Assembly: GCA_018350325.1 (NCBI GenBank)
Contig: JAEVLN010000005.1
Location: 3,875,535-3,939,534, forward strand
DNA length: 64,000 bases
Direction: 5' to 3'
Source: Globodera rostochiensis
Taxonomy: Eukaryota; Nematoda; Chromadorea; Rhabditida; Heteroderidae
The notes below the pieces were generated by a model, which searched no databases, was not told where the DNA came from, and was given only the letters and a program-made list of their open reading frames with translations. The position numbers and the translations under genes were made by a program. Below are positions 31,093 through 41,040 of this stretch, piece after piece; the first letter of the stretch is position 1; each line of letters starts with the position of its first letter.

Positions 31093-31281
31093 GTGTGGAG
31101 GTTGGATAAATCAAAATTCGGCCACTGCAAGTTTTGGAGGGGGCATAATGTCAAGGACGGCTGGGTCTTTAGTGGCATAGACAGAGACACTGGGAGGGTG
31201 TTCAGCTTTTATACTGATACCTTACAGCTGCTGATCAATTTCACATCGATAGCTTTGCTGGCGACGGTTGGGCAACCATCA
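31093..31281 (+). pseudogene. Merlin (IS1016/ISXO2-like) transposase fragment
   Basis: LDKSKFGHCKFWRGH, then VKDGWVFSGIDRDTGRVF, matches the catalytic-domain signature of Merlin/ISXO2-like transposases (I/L-D-E-S-K-x-G, RG...V...WVFGG-x-R). The acidic residue after the first Asp is Lys here, so a catalytic Glu position is altered. The fragment is cut at 31281 by the MITE that follows. Only a small part of the transposase remains. Confidence 0.7.
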
Positions 31282-32050
31282 GGGCCCGTATGCAAAGAAC
31301 GGGGTAAGGGTAAGGTTAGCCTCAGCTGCGGGTAACCTTATCCATTACCCGTATTCAATGAACTACCCCGAGTTGCGGGTTAAGAAAATCACTATTATTA
31401 AATTATATTATTAAAAGTATATAAAAATGAATTTAATCTGCATTTGAGAATTTAATCGGTTTTTGAATCTGTTGAAATCTTTTTTAAAATTAAGAAAAAC
31501 GGCCTTTTTAAGTAACTCCAAAGCCTAAGAGAATAACTGGGGAAACGTTGGAGACTTAGGGGTTCGTTAGGCTTAGGCCTAAGCCACCCGTGTTCGTTAA
31601 GCTTAGGCTTAAACATTCATGCAAAAATTAATTTTTGATGTAAATAAATATTGAAAAAAAATGTTTAAATTAAAATAAATAGCGGATTTTGCGAACCGCC
31701 CATAGTGGGATTTTGCGAAACGACTCAGCACGCCCTGGGTCGGATCAGGGTAAGCATTTGACCTAGCTTCCTTTCAAATTAATTTTTAAATATTCAAAAG
31801 CCATTAAAAATAAATTCAAGAGTGGGACTAATAAAATAAAATCTGCTCTTTCACCTGACATAATTAAACTTTACTTTTAATTTTTTGAATAGATATCTCT
31901 GAATTAAAGTCATTGTGATTTTTTGTGCAGCAATCTGTGAGAAAAACAGCATAAATGGAGAAATAAATTTCTTACGAGTTAACACGCAGCTGAGGGTAAG
32001 CCGAGTAACCCTACCTGGGTTACTTTATCCCGTTCTTTGCATACGGGCCC
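31282..32050. mobile_element. 769-bp nonautonomous DNA transposon with 22-bp perfect TIRs
   Basis: It starts GGGCCCGTATGCAAAGAACG and ends with the exact reverse complement; 22 bp match perfectly. Homology resumes in the subterminal CTCAGCTGCG of both ends. The interior is AT-rich with no transposase. The flanks share only CA/CAG, so any target duplication is at most 3 bp; this leans towards a PIF/Harbinger-type mechanism but does not prove it. It interrupts the Merlin relic. Confidence 0.85.
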
Positions 32051-32083
32051 AGAGTGCTACCAGTAAAGAATAGGCAAAATGGT

Positions 32084-32158
32084 AACCCCGGGTTGGACTA
32101 GAACCCACAACCTCCATCCAATCCGTGGGCAGCTCTTCCAACTGAGCTACCGGGCGTC
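32084..32158 (-). tRNA. tRNA-like gene or tRNA pseudogene
   Basis: The minus strand reads GCCCGGTAGCTCAGTTGG, a good A-box and D-arm (GCTC/GAGC), and later GGTTCTAGTCC (B-box) and CCCGGGG, which pairs with the 5' CCCGG. The anticodon arm does not form a clean 5-bp stem with U33, so I cannot assign an isotype. It is more likely a tRNA pseudogene or tRNA-derived element than a working gene. Confidence 0.4.
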
Positions 32159-32199
32159 TTATTTACTTTACAAGGCAATTTTAAATTATTTTAAATATT

Positions 32200-32320
32200 T
32201 CTTAGTTATTCATAATCGATTATAGGAAAGGAATATTGATTCGAGTGAGAGAATTATTAAAGAATATGATTTACATAAATGCACATTTCTATTGTGGGCT
32301 GTCATTTATTACTTTCTATT
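32200..32320 (+). promoter_or_regulatory. GEGWW upstream block of copy 10
   Basis: TTATTCATAATCGATTATAGG, ATTGATTCGAGTGAGAGAATTATTAAAG, and the core CTATTGTGGGCTGTCATTTATTACTTTC at about 32290-32317, about 120 bp before the Met. The left dyad arm is GCACA. Nearly identical to the block at 34815. Confidence 0.72.
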
Positions 32321-32436
32321 TTTTATCATATCTATTTAGTAATATTGTAAATTTTTGATATTAAATTATAATTATAAAATTAATTGGAAATTTCATATAA
32401 ATGTCCCTAAATTCAGGTGTATTCTGGCCAATTAAA

Positions 32437-33367
32437 ATGGAAAAGTTTTGGATTTTAATTTTGGTGGCATTCTTTGCAACAAATTCACTGGACAAAGCCG
32501 AATCCGTACAATTATTTGATGAAATATTCGAAGAAGGCTGGTGGGACAATGACAAAGCCAAAGAATGGGATAAATTAACGCTTGAACAAAATGCCCTTCA
32601 CCAAATCGATCGGCAGAACACCCAAATTGGACAAATTGAACCCAATTCAACTGATCAGAATACTCCTCTCACAGAGTCTGATCACTCTAGACAAATTGAA
32701 CCCAATTCAACTGATCAGAATCCTCCTCTCACAGAGTCTGATCACTCTGATAATGCCAATAATGGTGAAGAACAAAGCCAAGTAATGAATGAAATGACTT
32801 CAAACGAAAATATAGTTGAAGTTGAGCAAAAACGTAAAATAGTTGTCAAATTCGACGCAAAAATATATAAATGGAAAAAAGAGTTTGGCTTAAGTCAGAG
32901 AAATCCAAAAAATGAGCGAAAAAATTTGGTAGAGAAATTTGATAAGAGAAAAGCCGAATTAAAGCAGGCCGGATTCAAAAACTCTTATAAAAATGAATTA
33001 GATAAAACTGTCGCAAAAGAGTTGGGCCTCAGTTTTGTAACAATTTACAATTGGAAAAGTGAACTTTGGCAAACCAGTGAGTAATTCGAGCCCAAATTTA
33101 TTTATGTATTTAGATTAATTAATAATTCTTTTTACAACAGAACCAAATAAATACTCCCACAACGAACAAAAGGAATTGATGAAACTTTATTATGAAATAA
33201 AGGACCAAAAGCCTAAAATTAGTAATGAAAACATTGCCAAAATGTTGAAAATTGGAGCAAACACTTTGTATAGATGGAAAAGGCAATTTAAACGACAGCA
33301 ATTTCATCCAAATTCTGTCGATGGACATTCTGTGAAAGAAAATGTCGCGGCTGAGGCCACTGATTAG
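32437..33367 (+). CDS. GEGWW family copy 10, module 1 shortened
   Basis: Exons are 32437-33076 and 33141-33367 (288 aa, 64-bp intron). Class-I N-terminus with EEGWW in place of GEGWW and two linker units. Module 1 is collapsed: KRKIVVKFDAKIYKWKKEFG joins the first helix directly to the last, removing about 35 residues in frame. Modules 2 (ELGLSFVTIYNWKSELW) and 3 (MLKIGANTLYRWKRQFK) are intact. The tail ends early at ENVAAEATD. The start is the Met at FWILILVAFF; an upstream in-frame Met at 32401 is not conserved. Confidence 0.82.
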
Positions 33368-33769
33368 AAAAAACGATTTTAGCATTTAGTTTTTAGATAT
33401 TGCTTGACATATAACATTTAAAATCCTTCTTTGTTTAAAATTCATTTTAAAAACTTTTTACGTTCAGACTTTTAAGATTAATTGATAAGCAACTCTTTAT
33501 TATGTTTTTTTTAGTTCAAAAAAGTCTAAATTTGATAAATATTTTAAATGGAGGACGAGGACAGGCACTGGAATTTGGTTGTCCGGAAGTAAAGAAAGAT
33601 GCGGTCATTCGTGCCATTTAGCTTAACCGCGCCAATCAACGACATCCAGACACCGATTTTGACGGAATTTTAGATCACAACATACATAATGGTAAAATTC
33701 GGATCATTCCTGACATTTCATAAATATTTTTCCTAAACCTTTTGAACCGGGACCAACTCAAAATTCATG
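33368..33769. other. Spacer with orphan block
   Basis: AT-rich. At 33690-33765 a minus-oriented distal upstream block (CCTGACATTTCATAAATATTTTTCC, CTTTTGAACCGGGACC) lies with no gene behind it and without the GGCTGTCATT core. Confidence 0.45.
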
Positions 33770-34412
33770 AAAGCCTCCCCCCAACCCGTTAGCCTCCCCC
33801 CCCCCCCCCCCGCCCCCAAACCCATTATCCTCCCCCAACCCGTTAGCCTTTTTCCCCCCCCCCCTCTCAAACACATATCCTCCCCCTACCCGTTAGCCTC
33901 CCCCCAAGCCGTTAGCCTCTTCTTCCCCCCCCCCCCCCCGCCCGCAAACATTATCCTCCCCCAACCCGTTAGCCTCCCCCTAGCCCGTTAGCCTCCCCCC
34001 CCCCTACCCGGTATCCTCCCCGTACCCGTTAGCCTTCCCCCCCCCCAAACACATATCCTCCCCCCCCGTTAGCCTCCCCCCAAGCCGTTAGCCTCTTCCC
34101 CCCCCCCCCGCCCGCAAACCCAATCCTCCCCCAACCCGTTAGCCTCCCCCTAGCCCGTTAGCCTCCCCCCCCCTAAACCCTATCCTCCCCGTACCCGTTA
34201 GCCTTCCCCCCCCCCCCCCAAACACATATCCTCCCCCTCCGTTAGCCTTTCCCCCCCTAAACACATATCCTCCCCCTACCCGTTAGCCTCCCCCCACCGT
34301 TAGCCTCTTCCCCCCCCCCCCAAACCCGTTATCCTCCCCCTACCCGTTAGCTTCCCAAACAGTTAGCCTCTCGCCCCCTTCCCTTAAACCCCTTCCCCCC
34401 CCCCCACAGGAA
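33770..34412. repeat. C-rich minisatellite (CCCGTTAGCCTCCCCCC)
   Basis: About 640 bp of units such as CCCCCAACCCGTTAGCCTCC and AAACACATATCCTCCCCC with C runs up to 16. The minus strand is correspondingly G-rich, so G-quadruplexes (minus) and i-motifs (plus) are expected. A Pro/Leu-rich frame here is an artefact. Confidence 0.92.
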
Positions 34413-34814
34413 GTTGATCGTGCCCAGAAACAAAATGACTCAAACCCACATTATAGGGTTTCTTTCTATTTCGGTGTTGGGCCACAAATTCAAATATTAA
34501 ATAAAGGCAACAAAAAGCGTGCTAGCCGCTTAAAACAGCGTGTAATATTGTAATTTTGGCCATATCTTGTATCGTAAAAAACCGTATTTCGTATTTAGTT
34601 TATCGTATTTCCCCACATGGCGCTTTTGCAATCTTCCCGCAAACAGGATTTACATAGTCTAACATTTGGCGATTTGCATTTTGGCCCATAGAGATGCTCA
34701 AGAGTCATGGTCTCGACTCTTCAGTAGCGGTAAATTTCAAGTCTCGAGCCTAGTGCATCCAAGAGCAAAATGGTAAGTTTGAATGTAAGCAGAAACGAAA
34801 ATGTCGTTTTCCTA
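34413..34814. other. Spacer, no gene supported
   Basis: AT-rich; a short GTCTCGACTCTTC/AAGTCTCGAGCC segment (34710-34745) relates to the dispersed TCTCGGG minisatellite. Confidence 0.3.
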
Positions 34815-34935
34815 AAGGCAATTTTAGCTATTCATAATCGATTATAGGAAAGGAATATTGATTCGAGTGAGAGAATTATTAAAGAATATGATTTACATAA
34901 ATGCACATTTCTATTGTGGGCTGTCATTTATTACT
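34815..34935 (+). promoter_or_regulatory. GEGWW upstream block of copy 11
   Basis: Same order and near-identical sequence to the block at 32200, with the core TTGTGGGCTGTCATTTATTA at about 34913-34932. Homology continues through the 5' leader to the Met, so copies 10 and 11 come from a recent duplication. Confidence 0.72.
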
Positions 34936-35071
34936 TTCTATTTTTTATTTATCAAATCTATTTAGTAATATTGTAAATTTTTCATATTTATTCTTTTAAA
35001 TTATAGTTATAAAATTAATTGGAAATTTCATATAAATGTCCCTAAATTCAGGTGTATTCTGGCCAATTAAA

Positions 35072-36077
35072 ATGGAAAAGCTTTGGATTTTAATTTTGGT
35101 GGCATTCTTTGCAACAAATTCACTGGACAAAGCCGAGTCCGTACAATTATTTGATGAAATATTCGGAGAAGGCTGGTGGGACAATGACAAAGCCAAAGAA
35201 TGGGATAAATTAACGCTTGAACAAAATGCCCTTCACCAAATCGATCGGCAGAACACCCAAATTGGACAAATTGAACCCAATTCAACTGATCAGAATCCTC
35301 CTCTCACAGAGTCTGATCACTCTAGACAAATTGAACCCAATTCAACTGATCAGAATCCTCCTCTCACAGAGTCTGATCATCACTCTGTACAAATTGAAGC
35401 CAATTCAACTGATCAGAATCCTGCTCACACAGAGTCTGATCAGACTGATAATGCCAAAAATGGCAAAGAACAAAGCGAAATAATGAAAAAAATTACGTCA
35501 AACAAAAAACTTGCTGAAGAAGAGGGAAAACGTAAAATTATCGACAAATTCCACGCAATTAAAGACGAATTTAAGCAAAAAAGAAAATATTCGTATAAAG
35601 AAAGATCTCGAATTGAAATCAAAATTGCTAAACATTTAAAAGTTAGCCGCACAAAAATATATAAATGGAAAAGAGAATTAGGCATATGCGGAAAACCCAA
35701 TGGAAAAGAAGAACGTAAACATTTGGTAGAGAAATTTGATCAGATGAAAGCCGAGTTAAATCGGGCCGGATTTAAAAACTCTTATAAAAATGAATTAGAT
35801 AAAACTGTCGCAAAAGAATTAGGCCTCAGTTTTGTAACAATTTACAATTGGAAACGTGAACTTGGCCAATCCAGTGAGCCCAATTTTATATTTTAATTAA
35901 AATTCTTTTACAGAACCAAACCATATATACGGCCACACCGAACAAAAGGAATTGATGAAACGTTATTATGAAATTAAGTACCAAATGCCTAAAATTAGTG
36001 ACGATGAAATTGCAAAAAAAATGTTGAAAATTGGAAGTGCCACTTTGAAGGGATGGAAAAGGCAATTTAAACGATAG
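35072..36077 (+). CDS. GEGWW family copy 11, nonsense-shortened tail
   Basis: Exons are 35072-35873 and 35914-36077 (321 aa). The 40-bp intron is the shortest in the family. Class-I N-terminus nearly identical to copy 10 but with GEGWW, and three linker units (one VQIEANSTDQNPAHT). Three modules end HLKVSRTKIYKWKRELG, ELGLSFVTIYNWKRELG and MLKIGSATLKGWKRQFK. The codon after FKR, CAG in relatives, is TAG here, so the NSVDGHSVEEN tail is lost; that tail sequence remains readable to about 36135. The modules are complete. Confidence 0.83.
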
Positions 36078-36744
36078 CAATTTCATCCAAATTCTGTCGA
36101 TGGACATTCTGTGGAAGAAAATGGCGCGGCTGAATGAATGGCCACTGATTTTGAAAAAACGATTTAGCATTTAGAGATATTTCTTGACATATAACATTTA
36201 AAATCCTTCTTTGTTTAAAATTCATTTAAAAAACTTTTTACATTCACACTTTTAAAAGATTAATTGGTAACGAACAAATGAAAGCTCGTAAATTTTTTGG
36301 GTGTTGTAATTTGTATTTGTACCTGAGCAGATCGATCCGCCTGATCATTTCTTCAAAAAATGCGTTACACATTTATGACAAAAGGGGTAAACCCATGGTA
36401 TTTCGAACCCAAATTTCCAAAGAAACATTTCGCTAGGGTAGTTTAAAAGCTTAAAGGGATAATATTTAATTTATAACTCACTTAAACGTCGTCATGTAAA
36501 TCATTTGATCGTGGTTGAAAGTGTTTTTTTCTGAAAGACTCAAGTTGGACCATGATAATAGTTTTCAAACACGGTATGAGCAGTGTTGCCCCCAGAATCC
36601 CGGTGTAAAATTCTCGGCCCGTCAACCCTATCCCCTTCCCTCCCTCCCGACCCCACCCCCCCTTCCCGTGCACACCCCTTCCCTCCCTCCCGGAAAGCCA
36701 ACTGAGCGCCAGACGTTTATGAAGAAAACGACATCTCCACCCGC
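36078..36744. other. Spacer with C-rich insert
   Basis: AT-rich to about 36600, then a C-rich stretch (CCCTCCCTCCCGACCCC, 36620-36690) that sits next to the integrase remnant. No gene is supported. Confidence 0.3.
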
Positions 36745-36957
36745 TCCTCCCTCTTATCGTATTGAGATCTTAATGGCGAAAACATAAAAGGAATTTTATA
36801 TAATCAGGAACTTGTAAGGGTTTCAGAAGACCCCAGACTTGCGGAAATATTAAAAACGCGAGTTCGTAAAGGGGTCAAAGAACATTTTGTTCGGTGGTTG
36901 GTAGACACAAACAAACTAAACAGTTGGGTAAAAGATTCGGATTTTGAAAAGAAATAG
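36745..36957 (+). pseudogene. Polinton-type integrase C-terminal (chromodomain-like) remnant
   Basis: The frame reads DLNGENIKGILYNQEL, then ILKTRVRKGVKEHFVRW and NSWVKDSDF before a TAG at 36955. This order, a NGE-x-IKG-x-x-Y-x-x-EL strand pair followed by K-G-x-KE-x-x-V-x-W and NSWV, is the C-terminus of retroviral-like integrases in Polinton/Maverick elements, which often end in a chromodomain. A frameshift near 36765 separates it from PSYRIE upstream. The catalytic core is absent. Its position 0.85 kb from the inverted repeat suggests a common origin. Confidence 0.6.
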
Positions 36958-37640
36958 AATGGGGTTTATTCCATACCGAAGAGGATATCTCAAAAGGTGA
37001 ATGCCTATTAAGAAAAAAGGTGAATGATAAACCAATTTATGGTTTATAAGGAAGGTCAAAGGATGAGATGCCCAAGAATGACAAACAGTACGACAATGTA
37101 TCACGATTATGACAAACAGTATGACTACGACGTGAAAAGTGTGACTATAATAGGACTTTATAAAGACTCTTGTATGATTAAGTATGACTATTATGAGCCT
37201 GTTATGACAATTATATGACAATACAATGACTATGGTATGCCTATTGTATGACCAAGTATGACAAATGATGACTGTGACATGAGAAGATGACCAGGTGATG
37301 ACTATAACGTGAGAAAATTATGACTATGACATGACTAATGTATGCCAATACGATACCACGGTATGACAAAATATTACTATGATATGACATATTATTAGTA
37401 TTACAAGACAAAGTATGACTAGTATTACAAATGGACGATCAAGGGAAGACAAATTAAGACTCGGTTATGACTATCACACGAAAAAATAATGGCGATTATG
37501 ACTATGACATGACAAATATATGACAAACAGCATGCCAAAATATAACATACGCAGGATATGACAAAAGATGACAATAATTGACAATAACGACTATGTTGAT
37601 GGAGTGTTAATGACGATTAGTAATGATGCATATGATAGGG
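36958..37640. repeat. Degenerate GTATGAC(A)/ATGACTATGAC repeats
   Basis: From about 37060 to 37620 the plus strand is rich in TATGACAA, ATGACTAT and ATGACATGA at irregular spacing. It is a decayed simple satellite. No gene is supported. Confidence 0.65.
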
Positions 37641-38510
37641 TATAATGATTAAAATGCCGTATGACGATGGGGAAAAAATGAGGGCAAAAATATATCGTAT
37701 GATGACTACGAATATGCTTTTGATGTGACAAATAAATATTAAGTAAAATTCTCTCTTGGTAACAATGCTATCAACAAGATGTGGCGTCACTTCCGTCCAC
37801 AACCCATTACAAATGGGGCCAAAGGGGTATCCTTTCCAACCCAACCGCCCGGCGAAGGTCCATCAAGAGGTCTACAAAACCTATCTAGTCTGTGAATTTG
37901 GATCTGTTTTATACAAATGATATATCATTTGAAAGAGGAGATTTTTCTGCACAGAATTACTTCGCAAATATTTTTTTAAAGACCAATGAACGATACTATG
38001 TGCTCATAGTGTAATAAGGCTATTGGTACTGAAAAATACAGGTTCAAAGTAATCCATTAATTTAACCGAGATCCAAGCCTAATGGATGTTTTTTCTACAA
38101 AAAATGCCCTGATTACACAAACCACCAACCAAAAGCTTAATCAAATGGTCCCCCAAAACCTATTGGGCCCATTGCCAAATCCAAAATTCAACTTTCCCCC
38201 CCCCGTCCCTCAAGGTCATTTCGGCACTTGTCAATCAAACTTTTCTCCGTGCACCAAAAATTTCATCTGACCGATTACCTGTCAATCAAACTTTTCTCCG
38301 CAACAAAGATTTCGACAGATTACCAATCGATTTCATTTTCGTGACATGTTAAATAAGGTTCGAAATAAGGGGTAGCGAGTCGGGTAAAAGTAGCGAGAGG
38401 GGGTGTAGCGAGTTGGCGGGTAGCGAGCAGGGTAAATACCCCGGCGGCTAACCTTTGTACGGGTACCAAGGTTTCCTTTAGTTTGGAATAATGCGCGGAT
38501 AAATATTTAA

Positions 38511-38632
38511 AAGGTGAAACGCAAATGGAGAAAAGAGGTGAAAACTAAACAGGTGAAATGTGAACACAAAATAGGTGAAAAGAGGTGAAATCAGGTGTAA
38601 TTTCACCTAAACGATATAGGGCACGTGTTTAC
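38511..38632 (+). repeat. Outer TIR with iterated AGGTGAA (left arm)
   Basis: AAGGTGAAAC, GAGGTGAAAA, CAGGTGAAAT, TAGGTGAAAA and GAGGTGAAAT follow each other, ending in a GATATAGGGCACGTGTTT stretch. The order and sequence match, inverted, the block at 40620-40728, so the two bracket the gene set at 38976-40597 as terminal inverted repeats of about 110 bp. Confidence 0.75.
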
Positions 38633-38975
38633 GGAGGGAGGCGGGTGATAAAATAAGAGGATGGGGGCGCTGGTTAAAAACCAAACCCTATCGGGCCTTT
38701 TGCCAAATCTAAAATACGTACCCGCCACATTTTCAAGGCCATATCGCCGAGTGAAAAATATGAGAAGAAGGTCAGAAATTTGAGAAACTTTATCAGAATT
38801 ATGAGAAGCTGGTCGGAAAAATTGAATTAGGACAGAAACTGATGGTCAAAGGAGAATAGAATGACCAATATGAAAACGTGGATATGAGAATAAGAGAAAA
38901 AAAGTGCGAACTGTACGAAATTCAACATCGTTGAAAAAAATATAAAAGCAAATCCAAATCACAGAAAAAGGAAAC

Positions 38976-39326
38976 ATGTACGAATTTAGCCCTCAAGTAA
39001 GGGAGAATACAGTATTTCTGAAAAAGATAGCCTCTAAGCGTTCAGATCGAAAGAAGAACGAATTAATCGAGTCTGCAACTACCGACTAAATTTTGGCAAT
39101 TGTTGAAATTTGTGTAAACATTTTGAGTTTTAATTTCAAACTTAATAAAAGCCAAAAACAAAAACTTATCCAGTACGCAGATTTTTATCGGGCTATTGCC
39201 AGATCACGTTCGGAAAAGGCAGCAAGAAAAGAAATACAGCAGGGAAGCGGAATAGCGCTAGGAGCACTCATAATCCCAGTTCTAAGTGTTCTAGCTCAAC
39301 ATTTGTTAGAAAAAATCATATCATGA
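38976..39326 (+). pseudogene. Virus-like small protein A, left-arm copy with nonsense mutation
   Basis: Same gene as 42987-43337 but CAA (codon 38) is TAA at 39087, so only the first 37 codons can be read from the proper ATG. The downstream part stays open (39093-39326). It ends in ATGA, overlapping the start of protein B by four bases. Confidence 0.8.
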
Positions 39327-39559
39327 AATTTGCAAAGAAAACGATAATGGTCCCAGAAGCGGAATACCATTCGTTATTAAACGCGTTCAGGGGCGGAGAT
39401 TATCTGCAAAATGAAAAAGCCTTATTAGATGCAAAGATTATGCAAAATTTAGAAGATCCAACAATAAGTGAAGATCTTAAAGCGAGTAGACATAGTTGGC
39501 TTTATAAGGAGCGAAGAATGATAAAAGAATGGTTGATAATAGACCGCAAAGAGTTGTGA
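39323..39559 (+). CDS. Virus-like small protein B (78 aa), left arm
   Basis: MKFAKKTIMVPEAEYHSLL start, then LQNEKALLDAKI, LEDPTISEDLK and a basic end. Small proteins of this layout (a short basic lead, VPE-x-x-Y-x-x-LL, and an E-K...L-x-D region) recur in Polinton/adintovirus-like gene clusters as I know them; the assignment is by pattern only and the function is unknown. The start overlaps gene A by ATGA and the end overlaps gene C by 31 bp in another frame. The right-arm copy (42754-42990) is identical. Confidence 0.6.
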   Translation: MKFAKKTIMVPEAEYHSLLNAFRGGDYLQNEKALLDAKIMQNLEDPTISEDLKASRHSWLYKERRMIKEWLIIDRKEL

Positions 39560-40263
39560 TTGTTAACCAAAATGCGGCACCTAATGTTGCACCATATTTG
39601 GGGGTTAGTCAGCCGAATAGCCAGGCAACCGAGGAGCCAAGAAAATTCATAGTGCCTACAAAAAGGCTCAGAAGGGAAGAAAACGAAAGTGAGGAAGTTG
39701 ATAAAAACTTGATAGATGAAAACATGAGGGCGGTGATTCAATCTTCGTCAAATGAAGAAGAACCCCCATTCGAAATACACTCCCCAGTTTCTTCCGAAAC
39801 ATCGTCGATTTTTAAAACACCCGAAAAATTGCGCCCTACTACGATCATTCACCCCAACTTATTAGGAGATCTTTTTAATTATGTATCTAAAAACAAAGAT
39901 ACATTTAAAATAACAGCAAGAGGGAAAGTTCAGTCTAATAAAAACCTGCCAATTGATGATAGCAATTATAAGAACGTCTTGAAATATCTCGCAGGAGAAG
40001 AGATGGACACACCCCGGGGAGCAAAATTTCTAAAGGATAGGCTCTTAAAAGACGCGAAAATACGAGAACTGGTTGACAAGTCAAGCGCCATGTGGGGAAA
40101 AGGTACAAAAATTTTTATAAAAAACAACCCTATAAAAAATACCGGCACGCTACAGCAGATGAAAAAACCGTTTAAGCCTACATTATGGGCAAGGCTACAG
40201 ATTAATATGATATTGCAGTACGTTATTGCGCTCATAAATCCGGCAAAAGAAGGGAATATTTAA
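39529..40263 (+). CDS. Virus-like protein C (244 aa), left arm
   Basis: The N-terminal third is polar and disordered (poly-Glu/Ser, LRREENESEEVD). The C-terminal part is structured: HPNLLGDLFNYVS, a short TARGKV strand, YKNVLKYLAGEEMD, PRGAKFLKDRLLKD, then a KPTLWARL end. The layout resembles the third protein of Polinton-like small-gene clusters in invertebrates, but the function is unknown to me. It overlaps gene B by 31 bp. This is the intact copy; the right-arm copy is frameshifted after SSAMWG. Confidence 0.6.
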   Translation: MVDNRPQRVVIVNQNAAPNVAPYLGVSQPNSQATEEPRKFIVPTKRLRREENESEEVDKNLIDENMRAVIQSSSNEEEPPFEIHSPVSSETSSIFKTPEKLRPTTIIHPNLLGDLFNYVSKNKDTFKITARGKVQSNKNLPIDDSNYKNVLKYLAGEEMDTPRGAKFLKDRLLKDAKIRELVDKSSAMWGKGTKIFIKNNPIKNTGTLQQMKKPFKPTLWARLQINMILQYVIALINPAKEGNI

Positions 40264-40372
40264 CAGCAAAAATTATAAACCCGGGTATGAAAAGAGATAA
40301 AGATCATCTCGTTAGGGGCAGAATATTCTGATAACTTTAAAATTTGGAATAAACATTACGATCTTGTGTGAA

Positions 40373-40597
40373 TTAATTCAACTCGTTTTCTATTTGCAAT
40401 AAAATTGGGTCTGGGGTGTGATTGTGGTTTCGCGTAAGAATAAATTTTTCATCCCTTTCGAACCCCCACCCCTCACAACCATATCTAAAACATTCACATC
40501 GCCACCAAGTCTTGAATTTTCCTGACTTATGCTTATAATAACGATAACCATCGCAAAATTTCCCCTTCACATCTTTTATTGTGTTTAATTTGGGCAT
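40373..40597 (-). CDS. FLYWCH zinc-finger protein (74 aa), left arm
   Basis: GYRYYKHKSGKFKTWWRCECF then GCEGWGF and TRNHNHTPDP give the FLYWCH pattern: Y/F near the start, WRC with Cys ligands, a second Cys, and H-x-H. One FLYWCH finger fills the protein. FLYWCH fingers bind DNA and are common in nematode transposons and derived transcription factors. It is convergent with gene C, 109 bp apart, inside the TIR-bounded unit. Identical to the right-arm copy. Confidence 0.8.
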   Translation of the reverse strand: MPKLNTIKDVKGKFCDGYRYYKHKSGKFKTWWRCECFRYGCEGWGFERDEKFILTRNHNHTPDPILLQIENELN

Positions 40598-40619
40598 TTT
40601 TTATTTTGCATATAACCCC

Positions 40620-40728
40620 TAAAACGCATACCCTATATACTTTTAGGTGAACTTTCACCCGATTACACCTCTTTTCACCTATTTTGTGTTCACCTTATTC
40701 ACCTACTTGCATTTCACCTTTTTACCCG
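40620..40728 (-). repeat. Inner TIR with iterated AGGTGAA (left arm)
   Basis: On the minus strand AAGGTGAAAT, TAGGTGAATA, TAGGTGAAAA, GAGGTGTAAT and GGGTGAAAGTTCACCT occur in series, then a TATATAGGGTATGCGTTTT stretch. Inverted match to 38511-38632. It defines a unit of about 2.2 kb (38511-40728). Confidence 0.75.
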
Positions 40729-41040
40729 GTTGTGTTTAACCCGCATTATCTTTTTGACACGTCGACGCCGGCCATACGCGTTTAGGCTAACCTAGAGGAA
40801 GTCCGAAACCAATGAAGGGACCCCGCTGGCTAGTTCCAAACAGCTAGGTTGAACGCAGAAAATGTCGCGTATAAAACCTGTCTGCCCCATACCGCCGGTA
40901 ATTGCCGTCCACCTTCTTGGACTCTTCGTAAATGCGATAGATTGAACAATTTTCGAAGCAGCATCTTCCTTGGCCAAACATTCGCGAAGCATTAGGCGTT
41001 TTCCCGTCTTGCCTTGTAGCCGCGGTGTTAGGTTGCTCAA

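Larger units (their letters stand above)
37806..41040 (+). repeat. Left arm of giant inverted repeat
   Basis: From ATTACAAATGGGGCC (37806) to GGTTGCTCAA (41040) this 3235-bp arm is repeated in reverse at 41276-43653. The two arms are nearly identical, with only scattered substitutions and small indels visible. The one large difference is about 854 bp at 38093-38946, present only on the left. The inner spacer is 235 bp (41041-41275). Confidence 0.95.

Noticed and set aside
32084..32158. Assigning an amino-acid identity to the tRNA-like sequence
   Set aside because: The anticodon stem does not form cleanly, so any anticodon would be a guess.
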